Assembly: GCA_011033025.1 (NCBI GenBank)
Contig: WFMF01000192.1
Coordinates: 266,601 to 330,600 of the forward strand
Length of the DNA: 64,000 bases
Direction of reading: 5' to 3'
Origin: Beroe forskalii
Taxonomy: Eukaryota; Ctenophora; Nuda; Beroida; Beroidae
This document shows, piece by piece, positions 19,458 to 30,694 of the stretch; within the stretch, counting starts at the first letter, position 1; each line of letters starts with the position of its first letter. Position numbers and translations under genes: made by a program. The notes under the pieces were generated by a model. It made no database searches, was not told the DNA's origin, and saw only the letters and a program-made list of their open reading frames with translations.

Positions 19458-21774
19458 ATGGCATCATTACGATTCTCTGCCCGTCTCCCTGCCCGCCTAT
19501 CCTCCACCACCCTCACTCGAGCTAAGTCCGCTACTCCGGCCCCTGCTCTGGAACCCCGCGAGAAAACCTTCCAGATCTACCGATGGAACCCGGAGGTGCC
19601 CGGAGATAAACCCCACATGGACACCTACAAGGTGAGATATGCGAGATATAAACCCCACATGGACACGTACAAGGTGAGATAAGCCTCAGTGTCTCTACCA
19701 GCCAAATCATGGGATATCGTGTACACACAGTATAAGGATATATTTAAATTGTACATATTATTATGATTCAGGGACGTATTGAAACTTATAAACCAAGGAA
19801 ACACGTCTTCCTTTAACTTGTAAAGTTATGTAACCATTTTAAACTACCTTTTCTTTACCTACGATAACATATCACTGCCAATCACTGCCAAGTTTCACAC
19901 ACTCATCCTCTACCTCAATAGGTGAATCTGAACGAGTGTGGCCCCATGATGCTGGATGCGCTGATCAAGATAAAGAACGAACAGGACCCGACCCTGACCT
20001 TCAGAAGATCGTGTCGGGAAGGTATCTGCGGGTCGTGTAGCATGAACATTGGGGGAACTAACACCCTCGCGTGCATCAGGTAAAGTCCTAGATTCCTAGG
20101 AAGCAAAGAGTGCGAACTTGACAATTCAAGACAATTGCAATGTTATTGACGTTAAAATTAACTGAATTGCGGTCCTATACGCGATAGCACGGTATTTCTG
20201 CTGAACTGAGAAATAGCCTTTGAATTGAAAGTACACTCTCTCCCCAGCCGCATAGATCCCGACACCAGCAAGACGGTTAAGATCTATCCCTTGCCTCACA
20301 TGTACGTGGTTAAGGACTTGGTGCCCGACATGACGCATTTCTTCGAGCAGTACGCCAGTGTCCAGCCGTGGTTACAGCGGGACTCAGACATCGATTACGG
20401 CAAGGAACAGCTCCATCAGACCGTCGAACAGAGGAAGAAACTGGATGGACTGTGAGTGTTCATGTGCGCTAAGAGATCTTTGTAAATTATAACCATCTTA
20501 AAAACTAGATATTCTAGGTTTGATCGAAATCTCACTATGTTACTACGCGTGTAAAAACTAAAGTTGTCTGAAACTCGTGCAGTTAAGGCTGAAGTCACGC
20601 GTTAACGTAATTCTATCGATTTCTAGAATCAATGCTATAAACTATCTCGTGTAACAAGTTACCGGTTGGTTTTGATACCACTAAAGCACGTACGCTTGCA
20701 TGTGTAAGATGGACAATTCCAGAATTTTTTATAGTATTTCGCGGAACACGCTCAGTTTCTTTAGTATGCACTTTTTATGTCTTGCGCGTTCAATTCAATT
20801 TCACTATCTATCAGCGCGCGCACGTGAATGCAATTATTAAATTTCTTGATTTGAACTGCGTCGTTGTTACGTTGACACCCAAAAATTATTGTCTGAAGTT
20901 GTCCGAGGGAGCCAGGCAACGCCGAAAAAAATGAAGCCGACTTAACGTCATTACACAGACGTAAAATGGTTTGTTCATAAAGGAGGTGGCATCTGGCAAA
21001 ATTTTGACAATTTTAGACTTCTCCCTCCCTCATGTGTGCAATGAAAACTCCTGGTCCTTGTGAACACTGCGTCTGACCAATTTTCTGTACACAACAACCT
21101 TAGACTATCGTCCATAAGACCTGGAAAGTGAACACCTATACCAATAACCAAACGAGGTATCCCTGAAACCACAGTAAACGGTGTGGGAAATGTCCCTAAA
21201 TGCGCACATTCTTTTAAGTACGGGTGGTAAGTAAACCTACAAGTTTCTTTAGGTACAAGTGTATTTTGTCGAGTTAGTGTATACATTCTCTACTCCTAGG
21301 TACAAGTGTATATTGTCTAATTAGTGTACATACATTCTCTATACATTCCCCTAGGTACGAGTGTATTCTGTGCGCGTGCTGCTCCACCTCCTGTCCCTCC
21401 TACTGGTGGAACAGTGACAAGTACCTAGGACCCGCAGTCCTTCTGCAAAGCTACAGATGGCTGGCTGACAGCAGGGACCACAAGACCAAGGAACGACTGG
21501 AGGTGACTTTTAATGATATATTCTCTTCGGAGAATGCTTCTGTTTTCTATTCTGTTCATATGTTCAGTACTACTTTGTTACTTATGCCCATAATCTGTAT
21601 GATCATATGAATAAGGCAAGAAATAATATGCAGGAACGACTGGAGAAGCTAGCTGATCCGTTTTCCGTATACCGGTGCCACACCATCATGAACTGCACTA
21701 AGACCTGCCCCAAAGGACTGAACCCTGGCAAAGCCATCGCAGAGATCAAAAAACTGATGGCCAAGGAGCTCTAA
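19458..21774 (+). CDS. SDHB: Succinate dehydrogenase iron-sulfur subunit, complete
   Basis: Complex II subunit passing electrons from SDHA's FAD to ubiquinone at the inner mitochondrial membrane. Coding exons: 19458-19631, 19922-20079, 20248-20451, 21355-21490, 21634-21774, with consistent phases; about 270 residues (human 280). The leader [17 protein letters not shown] is basic and serine-rich, fitting mitochondrial import. Exon 2 has [16 protein letters not shown], the first 2Fe-2S cysteines, and exon 3 has [16 protein letters not shown]. Exons 4-5 have [11 protein letters not shown] and [17 protein letters not shown], the 4Fe-4S and 3Fe-4S ligands. Two oddities: exon 1 has two in-frame donors 42 bp apart, and the exon 4 donor seen in copy 1 is replaced by the first 12 bases of exon 5. 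The next available donor (GAG|gtgact) would duplicate Glu-Arg-Leu-Glu. Confidence 0.93.
19606..19680 (+). promoter_or_regulatory. Tandemly duplicated splice donor of SDHB exon 1
   Basis: ataaaccccacatggacac, then tacaaggtgagata, occurs twice, placing GT donors at 19632 and 19674. They are 42 bp apart, so use of the second adds 14 in-frame residues repeating Lys-Pro-His-Met-Asp-Thr-Tyr-Lys. The first donor gives the family-like junction DTYK|VNLNECG. Confidence 0.75.
20888..21190. other. Copy-specific insert in SDHB intron 3
   Basis: About 300 bp present in copy 2 and absent from copy 1 near 3715. On the minus strand it reads an open frame including [20 protein letters not shown]. It looks like a fragment of a dispersed element, which I cannot assign. 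No inverted ends or target duplication were identified. Confidence 0.45.
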
Positions 21775-21930
21775 AACGTGGACTTTGTTGAGAACATGGT
21801 TGGAAGACTGGTAGAGTGGTAGTTCGTCAGGAAGCCTAATTTCATAGAAACTATCAACCATCGGAGACTATAAACCTACCACCTGACTAAAGTCATGAGA
21901 TCGGCCCATTTCAGTTTCGGTTTAGAAGAA

Positions 21931-21936
21931 AATAAA
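21931..21936 (+). terminator. Poly(A) signal AATAAA of SDHB
   Basis: Canonical hexamer about 160 bp after the stop codon at 21772-21774. Confidence 0.55.
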
Positions 21937-22968
21937 ACATTATAATTTCGGTATTGAGATATGAAACAAGCAAGTAACAATGGCATCATATATGATAGAC
22001 CGATTCGTGACCCGTTTCATTGTATTGTTATTATGCCGTGACAATCTTACTGGATCAATATTTCAACAATCTTAATTATGATCCGTGACCTTAATTACAA
22101 TTGATTTGCTTTGAACACTGAAACTTCTATAGAGTGCAGCAGTAAGAAATGTAAATTTGCATGAATCCTCAACTGCATGCATCTGAAGTTATACCGTGAC
22201 CCGTTATAATACTAAGGGAGATACTGAATAAGAAGTAATAAGGGATTGTTCACTAATATTACGTTATCAATTTTCAGTACTTTACCCCACCCTCTGCAAT
22301 CAAGATTTATTTAATATAATGTAGTTTAATCATTTGAAAAGGCCCTCCCTCCCCCTCGCTGATAATGTCGTATGTGAACAATCCCCAACTATAATCCCCA
22401 ACTATAATCCCCAACTATAATCTTCACAATTTAATTAAAATGAAACGTTTTGAGGCATGTAAAATAAAATGACTGATCGTATTATTGTAGTGTTGGAATT
22501 AATATTCATTGTGTACTTATTAAAACTATCCAACTGTCTTTCTGTGTTCTATTATTGATCATCTGGCCTTAAATGGCTATGGTATTTTTACCGGCACAGT
22601 ACTTCTTGCATTTTTGGTGGTGTCGAACTTTTAAAAAACTGTTGAAGAATATGTGAACCATCTATAAGCTTGATATGATTGTATTATAAATTAAAACCAC
22701 AAGACTTTTACAAAACATTTGCAGATACTTAACTTGAATCATCAATATCAATAAAACAAAGAACATTTCTAAAATGGATATTTCTTGCCGCAGAATGATA
22801 AGCCATAGAGTTTGGTAATGAGAGCACAATAAGCAAGGTAATAATAGCCAAGACGCCATGCATTCATGCAATGAAGTGCGTCACTGTCAAGTAAAATGCA
22901 GACAAATACTGAAAGGATTATTGAACGCAGTTCGCAACAGTTCCAAAGCCTCAAAGTCTGTTCTATTG
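21937..22968. other. SDHB-RAB21 intergenic spacer, copy 2
   Basis: Near-identical to 4429-5427. One visible difference is a local triplication of ccccaactataat near 22382-22420, single in copy 1. Confidence 0.6.
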
Positions 22969-24683
22969 TCAACAGCAGCCCCCAGAGGACTGCGAGGCGG
23001 GGTTTTGTTCGTCGTCCACAATGAGGACGGGGGGTCGGGGACGGTTCGAGGAGCGTCCGTTCGGAGTTGCTGACTGTTGGGTTGGTGCCACGGCTAACAT
23101 TCCTGAGAAACAAGGAAATTAGAGAAATTTGAAACATGTATTTCACCATCAAATTATGAATAAGTTCAAGTTTATCTAATATCTGGTTGATAGCAGCAGG
23201 GGAAGACAAGTGTATATTTAGCCTGAAACTAGCTTTGTGGTGTTAAAACGTAGGACTGGGCCTGGGTGCCCTTAAAGAATACGCCCTTTCATACGTGAAT
23301 ATATGGGTGTATGAAAGTTCGCATAGGCCCTGAACATGTTAGACTCACAATTTCTCCACCTGTACCGCCATTTTCGGGTATGCTGAACACAGCTTTAGCA
23401 TGGTTCCTCATGCGATTTTGGAGCTTATCACAACTTAACTTTTTTTCATAAGTAATATTTTTCACTGCGATTATAACAGGCTCATCTGAGCCTGGGTAGG
23501 TTACCTACCTACCCAAAGGTAGGTAACTCCCGATCGCACGCAAGCTAAACGACGCGCGCAAGATAATTAGAAACACAGCGCTCACAATATAACAAAAAGT
23601 GCTTCTGACGTTCGCGCTCACAAACAATTAGCACTCTACAAGACATGTGACGCACGAAAACGGAAGTAAGGGTTACACAATACAACAAAACCAAAACACG
23701 TACTTTTTGTGAGGTCCAGCATCATGTCTGTTACACCTTTGTCCATTTTAGCAGACGTGTCGTAGTGCTTGGCGCCTACCGACTGGGCGTACCTGTAACA
23801 TGGCGTGGTATGATAGGGAAATTAAGAGTTAATTCGAATCGTGGAAAGTCAAGTTTTAAATCGCGTTTAAGTTGCAGATAGCTGATAAGTCAAGAAATGA
23901 GGTTAATCAAGAATTCGTTTACTTACTGGAGAGCTGTAGCTTTGACAACTTTCCTATCTTTTTCAAGGTCGATTTTGTTTCCTGAAAATTTAATGAAACT
24001 ATTTCATTTATGGATTTTATGTATTATCTATGTATTCTATATAGCTACACGATACAAATTCTTAAGTTTGATGATTATTTTTTTTTCAGATTTTCGTGTG
24101 TTATTATCAGTCTGTTTGACATGGAAAGGGTGCGTAGTAATTAATCTGAAATACCAGCAATGCAAAGTTCAATGTTGTCTCCAAGCATTTTCCTGAGTTC
24201 CCTCACCCAATTCTTCACCTGTAGTAGATTTAGATAGTCATTACTTATCATGAAAGAAATAGCGTGCCGACTTAAACATGCCAAGAATATTAACTTAGTA
24301 AGGGGATGACAAAAAGCGACGAAAAGTCTGAGTATTGGTAGACTTTGAGTATTAAAGGCGTGTACTCTTGTATAAGAAATCTAGAGTAATCCTGATAAGA
24401 ATATTATATCGTGTCAATGTAAATTCTGATAAATTTGTTGTTGATCAAATCAATTGAATAGAGCCTTGAAGGTAATATAAATTGGAACATTATTTAGAGA
24501 CACGAGGCAAGCAACTATCGGATAAGTTATAACTGTTAGCTAGCAAACCTTATCAAAGCTGTCTTCATCAGTTATATCGTAAACAAGTATTGCACCGTTA
24601 CTGAAAATAGAAATGGAATTGTGAGCATTGGTCAGATTATGAAATGAAAATCTTTGAAAAGGAATTGGAAATTCGGTCATACA

Positions 24684-24747
24684 GTCATACGAGCGAATTA
24701 CTGCGGGAGACTCCCGGGAGTCTCCCGCAGTAATTCGCTCGTATGAC
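24684..24747. repeat. Perfect 64-bp palindrome in a RAB21 intron
   Basis: Two 32-base arms meet at ctccc|gggag and are exactly complementary; they contain gagcgaattactgcgggaga. Copy 1 lacks it (ggaattgg-ctattcatc). A partial extra agtcatac lies on the left side. It could be a tiny foldback insertion or a palindromic repair product. Confidence 0.85.
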
Positions 24748-26081
24748 CGGATATTCATCTTCTATATTAGAACGCTTAAATGTTTTTTGTATGTTTTTGC
24801 ATCCTCACATGTTTCGTTGACTCGAACTCTCGATGTAAAAAAAGATATTTTGACTTAATCTTGACTGGTGAAATGGTTAATATTAACGCAACACAATTGT
24901 TAAATCATTTTTTACAAATTTCCGTATACCTTTCCACTCTTTTGAACGTTTATCTTAAATATTCACGACTGAGGTCATGTGTACTCTGTACAACGTGTTT
25001 AACGCGTAATAGAAATTAGATTAAATTACTTCAGTAATATACAACATAGCAGTGAAGGCATGAATGTACCGTACCAATTAATGACATCACAAAAACTTGA
25101 AATTTGATGCGGGTTACAGTATTCTTGTGTTATCAAAAGAGGTTTAGGTTTCATTAATGTCGAATTTTTGTAATAAACGATAAAATTTTTCCAGAAACTA
25201 TCATTTGCTTATCTTACTTTAGTAGGAACATAAACATGAGGTTTTTCGCAAGCTTATACCTAAGTAATACAGAAAAACTGCTATAAATTCCTTATATGTC
25301 TTACATTAGATCGCGAATCAATCAATAACTTCAAGTTATATAAACCAAGTACAGAATATGTTAGATCATCATATGACATATCATCGTCTATTCTGAGAAA
25401 TGTAAATTGACTTTTAGCACAATTTCTCCCATCAATTAATAATTTTTAGGCACCAATGTTTCATCAAATATTTCAAATTTCTTCAACTGTTTCACACTTT
25501 CACATTTTATCTCTCTAACTGTCCAGCGACTCAGTAGGGACCATTTACAGAAGTATTACAGATGAATACAGGCGACAAAAACAATGTAGGTGAATCAACT
25601 TATTAAATTGACTAATGCAAACAATATACGGCCTATGGTCATGATGTCTAGCGTACACTTCAAGATCAAAATTTGATTTAAAATTGATTTTTGAGGGTTT
25701 TAACTTATTCGCAATCTTCGACTACACAATGTACTCCAAATGTATGTATTCATAAGTATCATATGGCCGAATCTCATACTCTCTGAAAGTATGCGTTGTA
25801 AATTGCAATATGACGATAGAAACTATTTACTAAGTTACTAAAAACTACTCGATGAGATGCAGACACAAAATGGCAACTTTCCAACAAATCCAACATTCAA
25901 AGATTGTACTGTTAACCAGACCTGTCGCGGTAGTAGATAGGACCCAAGGCGTGGAATCTTTCTTGACCTGCTGTGTCCTGAGGCAGCGATTCAGTGGGAT
26001 TTAAACACTTAAGGGTACTATCAATAATTCTACGATTCTAGAGAGTGCCAATATGATTTTTTAGGTATATGGCAACACTTG

Positions 26082-27356
26082 TATGGTGGCCGAGAGTGGC
26101 CATCGAAAAATTTTCAGCAGAGAAAAAAACTTCGAAAAAAAAATCACGTGAAAAAAAATCGCTCTTGGCCGAGAGTGACCATCGAAAATTTTTCAGCAGA
26201 AAAAAAAATCATATAAAAAAAAATCACTCTTGCTTGGCCGAGAGTGGCCATATTGAAAGCAACATGCGTGTGCTCATGTATGTGCGTGCGTGTGATTGAT
26301 AAATGATATCACGCACAGCGACACAGTTTACCTGTATGTGTCCGCATCAAACCATTGATTGACCCACCGACTGACCCATCGATAGACCTATTGATAATGC
26401 CATGTTGAAATTTAGATGTTATCATTGACACCTATTTACCTATTCATGCACACGTCAACGATAAGTGATGTCATTATCAATAGGTGTATCAATGCAGATG
26501 GATCAGTCGGCAGGCCCAGGTCGACAATCGTCATTAGGAAACATACAGGTCATACTTGAATAGTGTCATGCAGGACAAATACCAGTGCCCTAGGACCTAG
26601 TCTGTAGTTGAAAGGGCTCTTACTAAATCGCTCACCAGCGCACACGTGGCACTACTTTTTATACGGCTCTCAATCCTTGATTTCACATCCAGGCCCTAAC
26701 CCTGACCCTAACCGACCTCCCAAACCTGAAACCATACCGCTGCCCTAACCATTACCCTAACCCGACTAAGAAATAAGGCTTTTTCATCCGTTCTCAGGGT
26801 TGCATTTTTACCCTACGTCATGGGGGGTGATTTGGAATCAGCGTCAAAAAATACTTCCATACCAATCTTCAGATATCGAAAATAGTCTAATATAAGAATT
26901 TTTGGAAATCTCTTGACAACGTCTGACAACGATTTAGTACGTGTGGTCAATGAGAGCATCTAAAATTTCAATATGGCATTATCAATAGGTCTATCGATGG
27001 GTCAGTCGGTGGGTCAATCAATGGTTTGATGCGGACACATACAGGTAAACTGTGTCGCTGTGCGTGATATCATTTATCAATCACACGCACGCACATACAT
27101 GAGCACACGCATGTTGCTTTCAATATGGCCACTCTCGGCCAAGAGCGATTTTTTCATATGATTTTTTTCTGCTGAAAAATTTTCGATGGCCACTCGGCCA
27201 AGAGCGATTTTTTCACATGATTTTTTCGAAGTTTTTTCTCTGCTGAAAATTTTTCGATGGCCACTCTCGGCCAAGAGCGATTTTTTTCACATGATTTTTT
27301 TTCGAAAGTTTTTTTTTCTGCTGAAAATTTTTCGATGGCCACTCTCGGCCACCATA
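26082..27356. mobile_element. Foldback element with long, internally repeated inverted arms
   Basis: Starts TATGGTGGCCGAGAGTGGCC and ends with its reverse complement. The arms are about 340 bp (left) and 400 bp (right). Their outer parts are subrepeats of about 60 bp carrying ggccgagagtggccatcg plus an A-rich tract, with two to three copies per arm. The inner parts share tgatatcacgcacagcgaca and ttgattgacccaccgactga. The target duplication is CACTTG (26076-26081 and 27357-27362). Copy 1 near 13050 carries the empty site ggcaaaacttgactattg. The roughly 530-bp loop has no recognisable coding sequence. Confidence 0.88.
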
Positions 27357-27669
27357 CACTTGACTATTGAGAAATGATGATAGATATCGGTGATGATTAA
27401 GCAGTAAAAGGCACTAGTTTAGGTTCAGCGATATTGTTAATAATTCTAGCAGCTATAAACTTATCAAAAACGAAAGTGTTTCGCTCACCCAAATTGAAAG
27501 ATGTGCCCGCTGCCCACCAATGTTGAGCTTTTTGTCTTGATATGAGGCCTGAAATCAATCATAGCTAAGTTGTCTACGTCTTCAGCCAATGCAAAGAGTT
27601 TTTATCATATGATAAGTATTACAACGATTTCTCCTCTAAAAAAGCAGTCAAATGCTTTGTTTCAGTGTA

Positions 27670-28606
27670 CTAGGGCGTTCGGAAATGATTGTCACTACAG
27701 GCATAAAATGACAAATATGACCAAAAATATCAAAATTTCAACATAGTCGAGTACTAGGGTCTCTACCAGACTGAATTGCAAATTTTCAGTGTTAACGAAG
27801 ATTTTTGAGTGGGTCATCTAGCTTGTTTTTTGATTGTTTTTAGGTGCTCCGCTGTATGGCGAATTCTACATCTTCTAGACCATGTTTTTATGGTCCGATT
27901 TCACTATTCAGGACATATTCAGGGCCTTCAGGTCCAAAACTAAAGAATAGGATGATTGGTTGACATCCGGGGCAAATTTCTGTACAATTTAACCGTGCAT
28001 TATTGATAATGGGTAGAGCTAAAAAGTGGCAAATTTAACAGTTCAGTAACCGATAATGCAGTACCCAGCTAGCACACACGTTTCTGATGTTAAGAAAATT
28101 AGTCAAAATCTTAAAAATGGTTGTCTCTTGTACGGAAGGGTCTGAACTAATAGCCTAACACGATAACCGAAGGTTTCAAGTTATTTAAATGTTCTGTTTC
28201 TGGGCAATTACCAGAGCAAAAGTTGCAACTGCCTTATCTGGAGCATATCGTTTTTGAGGTCAGAGCACCCCTTAGGATTATTTCATCTCGACGAAAAACA
28301 GTCCATTTGTTCTGGTTAGCATCCACGTGTGCTGGAACAGCTTCATTTTGATTATCTCACACTTATTGGGTCCGTTGATAGCGCGTTTTCTTTGACAACG
28401 AAATTTGTGGTCAGTTTCGTACAGCGGAGCAAATAATTAGAAATTTGAATCTGCTGTAGAATGGGCAAAGAAAACTTAGTTATCGGTAAAACCCGATTAT
28501 CTTAATCCAAAAATGTCTGAAAAAAACGAACATCACATCAAAAAGTCACTCCCGGCAGTCGTTTCTTCAGAAAATTGCAAGTGACAATCTTTTCCGAACG
28601 CACTAT
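27670..28606. mobile_element. MITE with about 26-bp inverted ends and TA target duplication
   Basis: The left end TAGGGCGTTCGGAAATGATT matches the reverse complement of the right end (TAGTGCGTTCGGAAAAGATT) with few changes, followed by gtcact on both. TA lies outside each end. About 937 bp, non-coding, consistent with a mariner/Tc1-type non-autonomous element. It sits precisely where homology to copy 1 ends. Confidence 0.75.
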
Positions 28607-29265
28607 TATATCCATCTGATTTTATTGTCATACTCAGAGGACCACAGCGAGTGCTATTAAGGGGGGGCACACTTAAATTCAAGTTGACCGGCCCGCTCAG
28701 ATGAGTTCATATGCTCATTCTGCAACATATAAGGGGTACTTTACCGGAAAATTTTGATTTTCTCGGACACATTTTTGGGAATGAGCGGGCAAAATTGGTA
28801 TACTATTTCACTGTCAAAGTTTGTTAGTCCATAGCTTAATAACCATACCAGTTTCATGTATGAAAATTTGCATGCATGTAGATCAACATGTCCACTATAT
28901 AAACCCAAAGGTTCGTTTGTCAAATCGCAAAATTGACTGAGTTATGGCCATTCTTGTAAGAACCAAATTCTAAGAAAAAGTTTGCTAGCTCCGTCATTTT
29001 TGAGCTACAGTGGGTTCACATGATGTGTGCCTTTAGAAGCTCTACATGCGTGCCAAAGGGCTAACCGGGCATCAGTTATATCTCATAATTATCAAATAAG
29101 TGGCAAAATTTAACATTTTGCTGTGATTGTACACAATTTCATCCACAATGAATAATTTCCCACCGAGAACTAAATATACTTCATTTGATGTAAAATTTCA
29201 TGCTGTTCAACTTCCCGGAGCCAATTTGGATTTTCTGCTTTTTATTTCTTGATATAACCATTTTA
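28607..29265. other. Gene-free stretch
   Basis: No exon, RNA gene or clear repeat seen; short open frames lack recognisable motifs. Confidence 0.4.
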
Positions 29266-29600
29266 AGGCCAAAAATGCGTGTTTGGCTATTTTCAGCCTA
29301 CGAATATCGTAGAGACTTCGTTTTGGGGCAAACGAATCGCAATCATCGAGTTTATATGTGACTTGTGAACAAACATATACTCTAAATCGCTCAGGAAAAA
29401 AGTTACGGGCCAAAACTGATTTTTGTCGTTTCACTTATAAAGGTGAAAAAATCGTATCTCAGCCCAGGAAGGTCGTAGAGACTTCGTTTTGGGCATAAAC
29501 AGATCAGAAACATCAAGTTTATTTGTAACTTGTGAATCAACATGTGCTCTAAATGCTCAGAAAAAAGTTATGGGCTAAAACCATTTTATTGACCCAAAAT
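29266..29600 (+). repeat. Imperfect tandem duplication of about 164 bp
   Basis: Two diverged copies share cgtagagacttcgttttggg (near 29309 and 29473), followed in both by a segment with aagtttat or gagtttat, gtgaa, and aaaaaagttatgggc-like ends. It lies directly upstream of the ORF1 frame and may be 5' UTR of that retroelement, which is inference. Confidence 0.55.
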
Positions 29601-29622
29601 AAATTGTTATGATACGCTGAGA

Positions 29623-30525
29623 GTGTCAACGGGAAAGATTGATCAGCTGAAAGAGGAGGTTATCAGACTTCAGAATGATGAGCTTAAGAACCAAATGCAT
29701 CAGTTTCGTGAAAGTCAGAGTGAGACTGTCGGAAAATTCCAAACAACGCTGAAATCAGAGCTGAAGAGTTACAGTGATGTTGTTGCCTCCAGTTTTAGTA
29801 CCCAAGTTCCGATTGTTTCCACCAAGGACATTGCTGGTGTTGTCAAGAATGTGGTGAAAACGGAGGACAGGAGCAAGAACATCATCCTCTATGGCGTTAC
29901 AGAAAATCCTAGCATTGAGACAGAGAAGACAGTGAGTGAGGTGTTCAGTGGAGTTGGAGAAAAGCCTCACATTGGCTTTTGCGAGAGGTTGGGGAAGAAG
30001 ACTACTGACAAGCCCCGCCCCATCAAAGTGTGCCTAACGAACAGTGATGCAGCTGTCCGTCTTCGTAAATGTGGGAAAAGATTACGAGAAATCCCAACAA
30101 CACGAAGGGTCTTTGTAGCACCGGACCTGACTCGTGACGAGAGAGAAGAACGGAAGAAACTTGTGGACCTCATGAAAGCGAAGAAGAGAGCCAGCCCTGA
30201 GCTGCACTTCTACATCTTCAAAGGTGAGATTTGGAGTCATGCTCAAAATGCACCTTCCCCTCCTGCTCCCACAAAGACTGCACCCACTGCCTCTGCTACT
30301 GCAGCCCGTACAGAGGCTACATCTACTCCTGCTGCCCCCTCTGCACCTGCCCAAGCTACCTCCCCTAACACTGCTCCTGCAGCACCCCCTAAGACTGCTC
30401 CCACTTCTGCAGCTCGCTCATCCGCTGCTTGGAAAAAGGATGGCAACACTGCCAAGGACTTGCTTAGGAGCGCAATGGCAATTGATGCTAAATTGCAGAC
30501 CAAAGCAAATGGCGCTAATTCGTGA
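29623..30525 (+). CDS. LINE ORF1-type RNA-binding protein
   Basis: About 300 codons ending at TGA 30523-30525. There is no ATG at the left: the frame is open further upstream, so the true start is lost or lies upstream. Order: a charged helical N-terminus (LKEEVIRLQNDELKNQMHQF, likely coiled coil), a middle block SKNIILYGVTENP followed by RLGKKTTDKPRPIKVCL and RRVFVAPDLTRDEREERKKL resembling RRM-like ORF1 proteins of invertebrate LINEs, then a Pro/Ala/Thr-rich tail from about residue 205. It is homologous to the split ORF1 at 6425-8817. No ORF2 follows; instead a four-copy 10-bp tail (30651-30694) ends the element, as in CR1/L2-like LINEs. The copy is probably dead through loss of ORF2. Confidence 0.72.
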   Translation: MSTGKIDQLKEEVIRLQNDELKNQMHQFRESQSETVGKFQTTLKSELKSYSDVVASSFSTQVPIVSTKDIAGVVKNVVKTEDRSKNIILYGVTENPSIETEKTVSEVFSGVGEKPHIGFCERLGKKTTDKPRPIKVCLTNSDAAVRLRKCGKRLREIPTTRRVFVAPDLTRDEREERKKLVDLMKAKKRASPELHFYIFKGEIWSHAQNAPSPPAPTKTAPTASATAARTEATSTPAAPSAPAQATSPNTAPAAPPKTAPTSAARSSAAWKKDGNTAKDLLRSAMAIDAKLQTKANGANS

Positions 30526-30650
30526 ACTCGATGCTGCCACGCTTTTTCAGAGTTTTAAGCCAGTGTTTTTGTGACGGGTTTGAATATGAAACATTGTTGA
30601 TGTATGTTTATACGTCCAGACAGAAGTTTTAGTGCTTCTTTGGACTAAAT

Positions 30651-30694
30651 TTGTTTAATTCTGTTTAATTCTGTTTAATTCTGTTTAATTCTGT
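30651..30694 (+). repeat. Four-copy 10-bp tandem tail (ctgtttaatt)
   Basis: ctgtttaatt repeated four times soon after the ORF1 stop. It resembles the short 3'-terminal microsatellites that end CR1/L2-type LINEs in place of poly(A). Confidence 0.7.

Larger units (their letters stand above)
22969..27548 (-). pseudogene. RAB21: RAB21 copy 2, lacking exon 1
   Basis: Seven of the eight RAB21 coding exons: 27489-27548, 25922-25977, 24549-24600, 24155-24218, 23927-23981, 23704-23792, 22969-23102. Frames, phases and splice borders match copy 1, including DTAGQERF, NKID, SAK and the C-terminal Cys-Cys. Exon 1, with the start codon and the GEGCVGKT P-loop, is absent: homology ends in intron 1 at 27669. 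No GTP-binding protein can be made from this piece as assembled. It could be a truncated duplicate, or an allele cut off by a contig join. Introns here carry a foldback element (intron 2) and a perfect palindrome (intron 4 side of exon 4) not found in copy 1. Confidence 0.87.
20534..27669 (+). repeat. SDHB/RAB21 segmental duplication, copy 2
   Basis: Homologous to 3377-13356 and in the same orientation. Copy-specific material: an insert at about 20888-21190, a 64-bp palindrome at 24684-24747 and a foldback element at 26082-27356. Homology to copy 1 stops exactly at cagtgta, where a TA-flanked MITE begins. RAB21 exon 1 is therefore lost. Confidence 0.93.
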
